This document shows positions 24,878 to 36,919 of a stretch of 64,000 nucleotides of DNA, one piece after another. The stretch's first letter is position 1. Each line of letters starts with the position of its first letter. A model generated the notes under the pieces. It did not search any database. It was not told where the DNA came from and saw only the letters and a list, made by a program, of their open reading frames with translations. The position numbers were made by a program, and so were the translations under genes. This stretch comes from Cryobacterium tepidiphilum (GTDB taxonomy: Bacteria; Actinomycetota; Actinomycetes; Actinomycetales; Microbacteriaceae): contig NZ_RDSR01000012.1 of assembly GCF_003716325.1 (NCBI RefSeq), forward strand, positions 1-64,000, written 5' to 3'.

Positions 24878-27800
24878 ATGTCCCGGGCCGCCTTTCCCCT
24901 CGTGCAGGCCGGCGACATCATCCGTCTCGTCGGCCCCGCCTCGTTCGAGCGCGCACAGGCCTACAAACGGCGCGGAGCAGTGCTCGACGTGCAGTGGGAC
25001 GCGGGCCGCGGCAGGCTGACCGGAGTGGTAGCGGGCAGCACCTCTCAGCCGTACCGTTGCCACATCGACCTGGAGGCCACCGACACCGGCTTCAGCCGCC
25101 CCCTCGACAGCACTTGCACCTGCCCCATGGACTACGACTGCAAGCACGTGGCGGCGACGCTGCTCATGGCGAACGCCACACACCTGGCTGAAACGGATGC
25201 CCTGGCGCAGCCGGCCCAGCGCGAAGCCGTTGCACCGGAGCCGGATTGGAAGCAGTCGCTCACCGACCTCGCGCGGCGGAGCCAAGACCGGGCCACCGGC
25301 GCCGCGCCGGTCACGGTCATGGGCCTGCAGTTCGAACTCCGCGAGGAGGCGCCGCGCGCGACCGAGCGCTGGCGTGGCCCAACCACCCGCCCGGTTTCGC
25401 CGCGGGAAGCCGCGGCGAAACCGGTGAAGGCCGGCTCGCCCGACGCTGCGGACCGCTACCGGCTCGGCGTGCGCCCGGTCATCCGCAGCGCGCGCGGCAG
25501 CTGGGTGAAGTCCACCCTCACCTGGGGCAACATCACGTACCAGCTGAACCGGCTCAATCTCGATCCCGAGCAGCACCGCTGGTTCTGCCAGCTCATCGCC
25601 CTGCACCGCGCCGTGCGCGAGGTCTACTACGGGCAGGAGGCCGACTGGCTCTACCTCGATGACTTCGCCAGCCCGCTGCTCTGGCAGCTTCTCGACGAGG
25701 CACGCCGCCTCGGCATCGCGTTCGTCGGAACCAAGAAGGACGCCCGGGTGCGGCTCGGTGAACGCGCCGTCGTCGGCCTCGACGCCCGCCGTTCCGACGA
25801 GGTGTTGGCACTCTCGCCGACCCTGGCCATCGACGGCCACGGCCACCCCGCTGAGGACGCGGGCGCCGTAGCCGACCACGGCGTCTACGGCTATCGACTC
25901 ACCCCGCCCGTGTCGATCACCCTGGCCCCCACCGGTAGCCCGCTCACCCCCGAGCAGCGGCGCATCCTCGGCCGGCCGGCGACCGTGACCATCCCCGCGG
26001 CCGACGTCGCGGAGTTCCTGACCGAGTTCTACCCGGCACTCCAACGCGTGGTCGAGGTGACGAGCGCGGATGCCTCGGTGCAGTTCCCCGAGATCGCCCC
26101 GCCGGTGCTGGTGCTCACCGCCCGGTACCAGCCGAAGCACACCCTGGTGCTCGACCTGGCGTGGGAGAACGGGGTGCCCGCCGAGGCCACGGAGAACGCG
26201 ATTCTCGACCGCGTGGCGGGCGTGTTCCCCCGTCTCGGCGGCACCGCCCCTGCCGCCGGGCAGAGCGGGTTCCGGTCGCTCACCCTGCAGGGGCTCGACG
26301 CTGCCGAGTTCAGCGAGAAGGTGCTCCCCCGCCTGGACGAGCTCGACGGCGTGCGCGTCGACGTCGTCGGGGCACGCCCCGACTATCTCGAGCTCACCGA
26401 GGCACCGAAGCTCACGATCAGCACGGTCGAGACCGAGGAGCGGGACTGGTTCGACCTCGGCGTGGTCGTGACCATCGAGGGCCGCAACGTGCCCTTCGGC
26501 CCGTTGTTCACCGCCCTCACCAAAGGGCACGACAAGCTGCTGCTCGTCGACAACAGCTACCTCTCGCTCAAGCAGCCGGCCTTCGAGCGGCTGCGTGAAC
26601 TCATCACTGAGGCCCAGTCGCTGGCCGAGTGGGAGACCGGGGTGCGGATCAGCCGCTACCAGGCCGGCCTCTGGGCGGACTTCGAGGACCTCGCCGACGA
26701 GACGGAGCAGGCCGTGGCGTGGCGCGCATCCGTTGCCGGGCTGAACGCACTCACGCAGGTCGACCCGGCGCCCCTTCCCAACGGTCTCCACGCCACGCTG
26801 CGGCCCTACCAGCGCGACGGGTTCTCCTGGCTCGCGTTCCTCTGGCAGCACGGGCTCGGCGGCATCCTCGCCGACGACATGGGACTCGGAAAGACGCTGC
26901 AGGCGCTGGCGCTGCTCGTGCACGCCGCCGAGCACGGAACGCGGGCGCCGTTCCTGGTGGTGGCGCCGACATCCGTCGTGTCGAACTGGCTGGCCGAGGC
27001 GCACCGCTTCGCACCGGGGCTCGCCGCCGTGGGCATCACGTCGACGCAGACCAAGAGCGGGGTGTCGCTGGCGGATGCCGTGGCCGGCGCGCAGCTCGTC
27101 GTCACCTCCTACGCGTTGTTCCGGCTCGACTTCGAGGCGTACCAGGCCGAGGAGTGGGCGGGACTCGTGCTCGACGAGGCGCAGTTCGTGAAGAACCGCG
27201 CCTCCCGGGCGAACGCGTGCGCGCGCGAGCTGGCCGCACCGTTCAAGCTCGCCATCACCGGCACACCGATGGAGAACAACCTGATGGAGCTGCAGGCGCT
27301 GTTCCACGTGGTGGCGCCGGGCCTGTTCCCGTCGGCGCGCCGGTTCGCCGAGGAATACCAGCGGCCGATCGAGGGCAGCAGGAAGGGCACCCCGACCGAG
27401 CGCAGCGAGAAGGCGGAGGCCACGCAGCGCTCGGAGCGCCTCGCCCGGCTGCGCCGGCGCATCCGCCCGCTGATGATGCGGCGCACGAAGGAACTCGTCG
27501 CCGCCGACCTGCCGCCCAAGCAGGAGCAGGTGCTGAGCGTGGACCTCGAGCCGCGGCACCGCAAGCTGTACGACACATTCCTGCAGCGCGAGCGGCAGAA
27601 GCTGCTGGGGCTCATCGAGGACCTCGACCGCAATCGCTTCATCGTGTTCCGGTCGCTGACGCTGCTGCGGATGCTGAGCCTCGACGCCTCGCTCGTGGAC
27701 GAGAAGTACGCGTCGATGCCGTCGAGCAAACTCGATGCCCTGCTGGAGCAGCTGGAGGACGTGGTGGCGGAGGGACACCGGGCGCTGGTGTTCAGCCAGT

Positions 27801-28225
27801 TCACGACGTTCCTCGGCAAGGCCGCCGCCCGTCTGGAGGCGCAGGGCGTTCCCTACTGCTACCTCGACGGCTCGACGCTGCACCGGGCGGAGGTGATCAA
27901 CCGCTTCAAAAGCGGCGAGGCGCCGGTGTTCCTGATCAGCCTCAAGGCCGGCGGGTTCGGACTGAACCTCACGGAGGCCGACTACGTGTTCCTCCTCGAC
28001 CCGTGGTGGAACCCGGCGACCGAGGCGCAGGCCGTGGACCGCACGCACCGCATCGGGCAGACGAAGAACGTCATGGTCTACCGCCTGGTGGCGTCGGGCA
28101 CGATCGAGGAGAAGGTCATGGCGCTGAAGGCACAGAAGGCGAAGCTGTTCAACGCCGTGCTCGACGAGGACGCCGCGTTCAGTTCCGCGCTCACGGCCGA
28201 CGACATCCGCGGGCTGCTGGAGTGA
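24878..28225 (+). CDS. SNF2-family helicase with N-terminal SWIM zinc finger
   Basis: A 1115-residue SF2 DNA-dependent ATPase. Residues about 79-92 form a SWIM finger (CTCPMDYDCKH). The SNF2 ATPase core starts near residue 640 (LRPYQRDGFSWLAFLWQ) with Walker A DDMGLGKT near 667 and the DEAQ box near 765; the C-terminal helicase lobe includes LISLKAGGFGLNLTEAD and DRTHRIGQ. This matches the bacterial SWI2/SNF2 proteins thought to remodel DNA-protein complexes or RNA polymerase. ATG 24878 fits the alignment-like start. Four bases separate it from the SGNH gene. Confidence 0.92.
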   Translation: MSRAAFPLVQAGDIIRLVGPASFERAQAYKRRGAVLDVQWDAGRGRLTGVVAGSTSQPYRCHIDLEATDTGFSRPLDSTCTCPMDYDCKHVAATLLMANATHLAETDALAQPAQREAVAPEPDWKQSLTDLARRSQDRATGAAPVTVMGLQFELREEAPRATERWRGPTTRPVSPREAAAKPVKAGSPDAADRYRLGVRPVIRSARGSWVKSTLTWGNITYQLNRLNLDPEQHRWFCQLIALHRAVREVYYGQEADWLYLDDFASPLLWQLLDEARRLGIAFVGTKKDARVRLGERAVVGLDARRSDEVLALSPTLAIDGHGHPAEDAGAVADHGVYGYRLTPPVSITLAPTGSPLTPEQRRILGRPATVTIPAADVAEFLTEFYPALQRVVEVTSADASVQFPEIAPPVLVLTARYQPKHTLVLDLAWENGVPAEATENAILDRVAGVFPRLGGTAPAAGQSGFRSLTLQGLDAAEFSEKVLPRLDELDGVRVDVVGARPDYLELTEAPKLTISTVETEERDWFDLGVVVTIEGRNVPFGPLFTALTKGHDKLLLVDNSYLSLKQPAFERLRELITEAQSLAEWETGVRISRYQAGLWADFEDLADETEQAVAWRASVAGLNALTQVDPAPLPNGLHATLRPYQRDGFSWLAFLWQHGLGGILADDMGLGKTLQALALLVHAAEHGTRAPFLVVAPTSVVSNWLAEAHRFAPGLAAVGITSTQTKSGVSLADAVAGAQLVVTSYALFRLDFEAYQAEEWAGLVLDEAQFVKNRASRANACARELAAPFKLAITGTPMENNLMELQALFHVVAPGLFPSARRFAEEYQRPIEGSRKGTPTERSEKAEATQRSERLARLRRRIRPLMMRRTKELVAADLPPKQEQVLSVDLEPRHRKLYDTFLQRERQKLLGLIEDLDRNRFIVFRSLTLLRMLSLDASLVDEKYASMPSSKLDALLEQLEDVVAEGHRALVFSQFTTFLGKAAARLEAQGVPYCYLDGSTLHRAEVINRFKSGEAPVFLISLKAGGFGLNLTEADYVFLLDPWWNPATEAQAVDRTHRIGQTKNVMVYRLVASGTIEEKVMALKAQKAKLFNAVLDEDAAFSSALTADDIRGLLE

Positions 28226-28229
28226 CCTG

Positions 28230-29510
28230 ATGGGCGTGCTGCGTACGGTTGGCGTCGCCCTGGCGCTCGGGCTGGGGCTGGGACTGGGGCTGGGACTGGC
28301 CGCGGCATCCGCTGTGCCGGGAATGGCCACCGCAGCCGGCGGCCACCCGAGCGGCCTGACGTACGCCGCCCTCGGTGACTCGTACGCGTCGGGACTCGGG
28401 CTGCCGCCCTACACCAACCAGCCGGCAACCGGATGCTTCCAGTCGGCGGCCAACTACGCCCACACGGTGGCGTCGGAGTGGGAACTCCAGCTGAGCGACG
28501 CCAGCTGCAGCGGTGCCGTCGCGGCGAACATCGTCCGCGCTCCGCAGGAGACCGGGGAGGGGACGGCGCCCCCGCAGTCGACGGCGTTGAGCTCCGACAC
28601 GGATGTGGTGACCGTGTCGATCGGGGGCAATGACCTCGGCTTCGCCGCAATCGCCGAGTACTGCACGGCATTGTCGGCGGAGGGCCCGATCACCGGCGAC
28701 CTGCAGCTCGACGACTGCCGGTCGCATTTCCACCCCGACGCGGGCACTGATCTGCTGCAGCAGCGACTCACGGAGGTGGTGGAACCGGCCGTGCACTCGG
28801 CCCTTGGCGGCATCGCGGCGGCGGCGCCCCATGCGGTCGTGATCGTGGTCGGGTATCCGGCGATCACGCCCGACGCCGCTCACACTCCGGCCGGCGGATG
28901 CTTCCGCTCGGCCGTCAAGGCGGGGTCTGACTCCGGGCGGTTCGCTGAGAACGCGTTCCCGTTCACGGATGCCGACGTGCCGTATCTGCACGGTGTCGAG
29001 GCCGGACTGAGTGCGATGCTCAAGCGCCAGGCCGAAGCCGCGGGCGCACTGTACATCGACGCCTTCGACGCCTCCCAGGCCCACAGCGCCTGCGCCGCGG
29101 CTTCGGAGGCCTACGTGAACGGGATCACGCTACGTGATCTCGGTGGGAGCACCGCGACCCCGGCTCCCGTACCGGGATCCGGCGCCGGAGCTCCCGCGGA
29201 GTTCGACGTGGAACGGGGCGCACTGCACCCGAACACCGCCGGCGTCGCGTTCCTTGCCACTCAGGTGCAGACCGCGATGAAGGCGGCTTTTCCTGCTCCC
29301 ACCCCGACGGTGTCCACGCCCGGCCCTTCCCCGGCAGCGGATGCGCGGAGTGAATGGACGCTCCCGCTCACCTTCTCGCCGGGGACGGTCATCGGGATCA
29401 TGGTGGTCCTGGTCGCCACGGGCGCCGTCGTGACCGTCCTGTGGCGTCGACGCCAGCAGGAGCAGGACGACATGGCGCGAGACGGCGAGAGCGGGTCCGA
29501 CCGTCGTTAG
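28230..29510 (+). CDS. Secreted, membrane-anchored SGNH/GDSL hydrolase
   Basis: A 426-residue exported esterase or lipase. The signal peptide contains an unusual run of six Gly-Leu pairs. The catalytic domain has block I ALGDSYASG (nucleophile Ser near residue 51), the block III motif VSIGGNDLGF and the His block LHPNTAGVA near residue 334. A Pro/Ala/Thr-rich spacer leads to a C-terminal membrane helix and a basic tail (LWRRRQQEQ), indicating anchoring. Several cysteines suggest disulfides as in streptomycete SGNH lipases. It follows the helicase gene by 4 bases and is followed by a hairpin at 29516-29543. Confidence 0.85.
   Translation: MGVLRTVGVALALGLGLGLGLGLAAASAVPGMATAAGGHPSGLTYAALGDSYASGLGLPPYTNQPATGCFQSAANYAHTVASEWELQLSDASCSGAVAANIVRAPQETGEGTAPPQSTALSSDTDVVTVSIGGNDLGFAAIAEYCTALSAEGPITGDLQLDDCRSHFHPDAGTDLLQQRLTEVVEPAVHSALGGIAAAAPHAVVIVVGYPAITPDAAHTPAGGCFRSAVKAGSDSGRFAENAFPFTDADVPYLHGVEAGLSAMLKRQAEAAGALYIDAFDASQAHSACAAASEAYVNGITLRDLGGSTATPAPVPGSGAGAPAEFDVERGALHPNTAGVAFLATQVQTAMKAAFPAPTPTVSTPGPSPAADARSEWTLPLTFSPGTVIGIMVVLVATGAVVTVLWRRRQQEQDDMARDGESGSDRR
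28266..28299 (+). repeat. Short tandem repeat encoding the Gly-Leu run of a signal peptide
   Basis: About 34 bases of near-perfect 12-base repeats (unit like GGGCTGGGACTG) inside the signal peptide of the SGNH hydrolase. Slippage here would change signal length in 2- or 4-residue steps without a frameshift if whole units are lost. Confidence 0.6.
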
Positions 29511-29515
29511 ATGGG

Positions 29516-29543
29516 TAGGCGCGCCCCTCCCGGGCGGCGCCTA
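29516..29543. terminator. Hairpin terminator between SGNH hydrolase and small zinc-ribbon gene
   Basis: TAGGCGC at 29516-29522 pairs with GCGCCTA at 29537-29543; the inner CCC/GGG extends the stem around a short loop. It lies between convergent genes, so it probably ends transcription from both sides. The right arm overlaps the first bases before the minus-strand stop at 29545. Confidence 0.6.
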
Positions 29544-29544
29544 T

Positions 29545-29805
29545 TCAGGCCGCGTCGCGCAGGCGCGGGCCGGGGCAGCGCAAACGGGTGGGGACCGCGG
29601 CCGTGCCGCGCTCAATACTGTGCTCGGCCATCGCGTGCCCGCAGATGGGGCACCGCGGATCCAGGGGCGGGACGTACGGCGCTTCTTTCTTGCCACGACC
29701 GAGCCCCACCTGGGCGGCACCGCTCACGTTGTAGATGAGCCAGTTCCACCGGTTCCAGAAGCCCGGAAGCCCTCGATAGGGATTGGTTTCATCACGTGTA
29801 GGCAC
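29545..29805 (-). CDS. Small zinc-ribbon-like protein
   Basis: An 86-residue protein. It starts with a conserved-looking NPYRGLPGFWNRWNWLIYN segment and has a metal-binding type motif CPICGHAMAEHSIERG followed by RLRCPG, i.e. a CxxC pair, a His and a third Cys. I have seen similar small proteins next to DUF222-HNH genes in Microbacteriaceae, but no function is known to me. GTG 29805 is the start that retains this N terminus. It lies 26 bases downstream of the frameshifted HNH gene. Confidence 0.65.
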   Translation of the reverse strand: MPTRDETNPYRGLPGFWNRWNWLIYNVSGAAQVGLGRGKKEAPYVPPLDPRCPICGHAMAEHSIERGTAAVPTRLRCPGPRLRDAA

Positions 29806-29831
29806 GTTCGGAATTGTATTCTGTGTACCCG

Positions 29832-31318
29832 TTAAAGCGCTGGGGTGATCCGCTGGGTCAGGCGGGCGGTGGGGGTGGTGGCGCGGTGAGTGCCGGCGGG
29901 CCGCCAGGTGCCGGTGTGGTCGACCCAGGGTGGCGCTTTGACCTGTGGTCTGCCGCGGATCATGCGGATCTGCCAACCGGAGGTGTGGATGGTGTGGTGG
30001 TGGTACCAGCAGAGCAGGACCCCGTTGTCGATGCTGGTTTCGTTGATCTGCTGCCAGGGGATGACGTGGTGGGCTTCGCACCATTGGGCGGGGATGGGGC
30101 AGTCGGGGATGATGCAGGTGTCGCCGTCGCGGGCGAGGAGCGCTTTTCGTTGTTGCGCGGTGAAGCAGCGCTGGGTTTTGCTCCAGCCGAGGATGTTGCC
30201 GTGTTCGCTGAAGATGACCTCTTCGTACCCTCCCGCGCACATGGCCTGCCGGACGGTGCGAAGCGACACGGGCGCCTCGACGCCGTCGACCCACCCGGCG
30301 CCCCGGCCGGTTGTCAGGTCGGTGGCGTTCACGTGCACCGTCACGGTCGGCGCCGCACCGCCCATGGTCGGGGTTCCGGGCTGCCGGGCGGCGGCGTCGA
30401 AGACCATGCGGAGGATGTCGGCGCGCTTCTCCCCGCCGGTGCGGTCGTCGAGGATCTGCTCGGCGCCGGGGATGAGTTCGCCGGCGTCGATGCGTTCCTG
30501 GATGAGCGCCTGTTCCTTCTCTGTCGGAAACGCCGGGCCGGGCAGGGGTGCGCGGGCGGAGAGGTAGGTGTTGAAGACGTTGTCCATGATGCCCCGCAAC
30601 TCCGGCGTCGCCCCGCCCCGAAGCGGGTACAGGCCGTTGCGGAGCCTGCCGAAGCCGATGCTGCTGCGCGCTTCCCTCCCGACCTCGGTGGGCACAACCC
30701 CGTCGGGGTCGAGGCGGGCGGCCCACACCTGCACCTGGCCGCGGATGAGGTCGGCGCTGAACGCGAACCCCGGATACGGTACGTCGGCGGTCTCCGCCGT
30801 GACCACACCGGTCGCCGCGGCGACGAGGGCGCGTTCCGCGGCCTGCAGGTCGGCGACCTCCGCCCGCGGCGCCACCTCCGCCAAGCCGGCGGTGATCGCG
30901 TCAGCGGAGTCGACGCCGAGTTCCCCGGAGGACAGGCCCGCGGCGACGGCCGGGAACAGCGGCGGGAGGATCTCGCCCATCTCCTGCCGCGGCCGGGTCA
31001 GCTCGCCGAGCCGCACCCGCCGGCGTGCTCCGGGCCGGAGACCCGGGTCACCTGGGTGATCAGGTCCGTGCCGGTGCGGGAGCCACGCTTCCACGCCAAC
31101 GACGCATCACCCAGGCTCCTGTCGGAACGTTTCGCGACCTCCGCCGCGGTGACCACCCGCCCGGCATCGGCGAGCCGACCGACCTGTTCGAACAGGTCCA
31201 AACCCTCCAGCAGGGTGTCATCGTTCAGAAGCGACTCGGACAGTTCCGACACCGCTTCCCGGGTCAGCCACGCGGCATATTCCAGCTTCTCAGCAGCGGT
31301 GCCGGGCTCGATTCCCAT
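29832..31318 (-). pseudogene. DUF222-HNH endonuclease gene with a single-base frameshift
   Basis: The frame from ATG 31318 reads a normal DUF222 N terminus (AEVAKRSDRSLGDASLAWKRGSRTGTDLITQVTRVSG) and then stops near 31000. The rest of the protein continues in another frame from about 31030: RVRLGELTRPRQEMGEILPPLFPAVAAGL and then the HNH domain (C..C, EAHHVIPW, NGVLLCWYHHHTIH). Total span is 1487 bases; one added base gives 495 clean codons, so one base is missing close to 31030-31040 in a GGCCCGG run. Either a recent mutation or a sequencing error. GTG 31348 is an alternative start. A complete HNH motif argues for recent inactivation, if real. Confidence 0.8.
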
Positions 31319-31482
31319 ACCACAGATTCTACCAAGGATCAAAGACACCCACGAAAGTTATCCACAGGACGACCGGAAATGCGGCATTCAGTGTCGAATG
31401 TCCGAACTAAGCGTTTCCGGACCTCCACGACGTCCGTGAGCTGGTCGATAATGGGTGCAGTGAGAGCGAGGAGGCCGAACTG

Positions 31483-32661
31483 ATGAGGGCACTTGTCGTC
31501 GGTGCGGGCATTGCCGGGTTGGTCGCTGCCAGGCAGCTCGGCCTCGCCGGGTGGGACGTCGTCGTTCTTGAAGCGTCGCCCGGCCCGCGTACCGCCGGCT
31601 ACATGATGGACTTCTTCGGTCCTGGCGTGAAGGCGTCAGAACGGATCGGCCTGTATCCGCGACTTTCCGCGGTCTCCTACCGGGTGGAGGCGGCCGAGTA
31701 CGTCGATACGAACGGGCGGGTGACTTCCCGCATCGACTACGACCGGTTCGCGCGCGCCGCGGGCGGCAGGGTGCTGAGCCTCCTGCGGCCCGACCTGGAA
31801 CGGGCATCCCTCGAGTCGCTCGACGACGTACCGGCCGGCCGCGTCGAGGTTCGATACGGCGCTCGCGTGAGCAAGGTCTGGGCGGACGAGCACAGCGCCG
31901 GGGTGGACGTGGAAGGAACCGCCAAGGCGACGCTCACCGCTGACGTGGTGATCGGTGCGGACGGAATCCACTCTGTGGTGCGGGAGCAGCTCTTCGGCCC
32001 GGAGCAGGAGTTTCTGCGTCCGCTGGGTATGCGCGCAGCCGCGTACATCGCCGACGCCCCGGACCTGCACGATCGGGTCGGAAACAGGTTCCTGCTGACC
32101 GACAGCATCGATCGGACGGCCGCGCTGTACGGCATCCGCGGCCGGCGGGTGGCATCCTTCTTCGTCTACCGCGCGACGGGCGACGACGTAGACCAGTCGG
32201 GGGCGCGTGACCGTCTCCGGCGGGCGTTCTCCGGCCTGGGCGCCAACGTCGACGAGCTTCTGGCACTGTGCCCCGCCGAGCCGTACGACGACGTTGTGGC
32301 GCAGGTCGTGATGCCGACGTGGCATCGTGAACGGGCGATCCTCGTGGGCGACGCGTGCGGGGCGGTGTCGCTTCTCGCGGGCCAGGGAGGTTCCCTTGCG
32401 ATCGCCGGCGCGGCGCTCGTCGGCGACATCCTCGGACCGGTGACGTCGCCCGCGGGTATCGCGCCCGCACTCGCCGAGGTCGAGGACCGCTGGCGTCCAT
32501 TCGTCGAGACCGCGCAGGCATCCGGCAGGCGGGCAGCGGCGTCGTTTCTCCCCGCGAACGCCCGGAAGCGGCTCATCCGCCGGTGGATCATCCGCGCATC
32601 GGGTCTCCCCGGCATCGACCGCCTCGTGGCGCGGCAGATCGTCAAACGGATCGCCACATAG
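31483..32661 (+). CDS. FAD-dependent monooxygenase-like oxidoreductase
   Basis: A 392-residue flavoprotein of the PHBH-like group. The dinucleotide motif GAGIAGLVAA is at residues 7-16, the DG motif is VVIGADGIHSVVRE (near 156-169) and the second FAD motif is ILVGDACGAVSLLAGQGGS (near 285). A basic C terminus follows (ARKRLIRRWIIR). Such enzymes hydroxylate aromatic or polyketide substrates, or inactivate drugs such as tetracycline; the substrate here is not predictable. GAGGAGG precedes ATG 31483. It is convergent with SbcC only 12 bases away, with no terminator hairpin visible. Confidence 0.85.
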   Translation: MRALVVGAGIAGLVAARQLGLAGWDVVVLEASPGPRTAGYMMDFFGPGVKASERIGLYPRLSAVSYRVEAAEYVDTNGRVTSRIDYDRFARAAGGRVLSLLRPDLERASLESLDDVPAGRVEVRYGARVSKVWADEHSAGVDVEGTAKATLTADVVIGADGIHSVVREQLFGPEQEFLRPLGMRAAAYIADAPDLHDRVGNRFLLTDSIDRTAALYGIRGRRVASFFVYRATGDDVDQSGARDRLRRAFSGLGANVDELLALCPAEPYDDVVAQVVMPTWHRERAILVGDACGAVSLLAGQGGSLAIAGAALVGDILGPVTSPAGIAPALAEVEDRWRPFVETAQASGRRAAASFLPANARKRLIRRWIIRASGLPGIDRLVARQIVKRIAT

Positions 32662-32673
32662 CGGCTGGTGGGG

Positions 32674-35651
<2,978 letters not shown>

Positions 35652-35655
<4 letters not shown>

Positions 35656-36833
35656 GCGATGCTCTCCGCGACGAGGTGCTCGGTGATGACGTCGGCGAGG
35701 AGCTCACGCTCGAACGGGGTCGGCCCCACGCCGTTTCTCACGTGCTCGAGGAACCCGGCCACGATCTCGTGGTCGCTCTTCTGCTTCACGCGCTCCGCGT
35801 ACGTCGTCGCCACGGTCTCGGCGGTCACGGCCGGCCGGTGATCGAGCGTGACGCACCAGGGAAAGCGCTCCTGCAGGCGCCGCATGGCATCCATCGGCCG
35901 AACCTGGTCGGTGACCACCGCGGCGACCCAGGCGTCTTCGAACGGCGTGTACGCGGCATCCGTGAGCAGCTCGTCGATGTCGCCGGTGATGACCTGCAGG
36001 GCCCGGGGCACCGGCAGGTCGACCCAGCGGATGCGCTCGGCCGCGTCGTCGCCCAGGCCGTCGGCGCCGAGGTCGACCAGCCAGGCTCCCCGCGCCTTGC
36101 CCGCTTCGGAGAAGGAATAGTGCAGCGGCGCGCCGGAGTACCGCACGCGCTCGCTCAGCCGAGCGCGCCCGTGGATGTGGCCGAGCGCCACGTAATCGGG
36201 CCCGTCGAAAACCGACAGCGGCACATAGTCGAGGCCGCCGGCGGTGATGTCGCGTTCCCCGTCGCCCGGGTGCCCGGCCTCGGGTGGCACGTCGACGGCG
36301 AAGCAGTGCGACAGCACGACGGCGCGCCCGCCCCGAGCGGCGTGGTCGGCGCGCACACGGTCCATCGCGAACTCGAGCACCTGCGCGTGCGTGCGCAGCG
36401 GCGCCTCGGGCCACAGGTGCCGCACGAGCGCGGGCTCGAGGTACGGGATGCCGTAGACGTGCACGTCCCCGTGCTCGTCGCGGAACGTCACCGGCTGGTC
36501 ATGCTGCTCGGGCCGGGTCATCACGTGCACGCCGGCGAGGCCGGCGAACTCCGACATGAACCCGAGGCGCGCAGCCGAGTCGTGGTTGCCGCTGGTCATC
36601 ACCACGGATGCCCCGGCCTCCCTGATCGCGGCGAGGGCGCGGCTCAGCACGGTGTAGTACTCCGCCGCCGGGGTCGCCGAGTCGAAGATGTCGCCCGCGA
36701 CGACCACGACATCGACCCCGTGTTCGCGCACCACGTCGACCAGCGCGTCGAGCACGACGCGCAGGTGCGCGACGGTGGAGTGCCCGTGGAACGTGCGCCC
36801 GATGTGCCAGTCGGAGGTGTGCAGGATCTTCAT
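35652..36833 (-). CDS. sbcD: Exonuclease SbcCD, nuclease subunit SbcD
   Basis: A 393-residue Mre11-type phosphoesterase. Metal-site motifs are in order: HTSDWHIG (residues 5-12), VVAGDIFDSATP (near 45), TSGNHDSAARL (near 81), LSHCFAV and GHIHGR (near 218). It provides endonuclease and 3'-5' exonuclease activity in the SbcCD complex. ATG 36833 is the first gene of the pair; its upstream region has a (ACACCG)n microsatellite. Translationally coupled to SbcC. Confidence 0.95.
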
Positions 36834-36856
36834 GCGCTCACGCTAACCGCAGCCAC

Positions 36857-36887
36857 CGACACAGACACCGACACCGACACCGACACC
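36857..36887. repeat. Hexanucleotide tandem repeat upstream of sbcD
   Basis: About five copies of a GACACC-type unit, one with an A substitution, in the 86-base gap between the DarT-like gene's stop and the sbcD start. Lying in the presumed promoter or leader of sbcDC, copy-number change could alter its expression. Confidence 0.6.
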
Positions 36888-36919
36888 CGCCGTACACGTC
36901 CACCCCACGCGGCGCCGCA

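Noticed and set aside
24653-28330. A 1225-codon open frame on the strand opposite the SNF2 helicase gene
   Set aside because: It lacks any recognisable motif, is Arg/His/Glu-rich as expected for antisense of G+C-rich coding DNA, and the plus-strand gene has complete helicase motifs. The same reasoning removes the long frames opposite SbcC (32668-35841), the RecQ-like gene (16313-19141) and the S9 peptidase (20322-22541).
36857-36887. CRISPR-like repeat array
   Set aside because: Only a short hexamer microsatellite without spacers; no cas genes are in the window.
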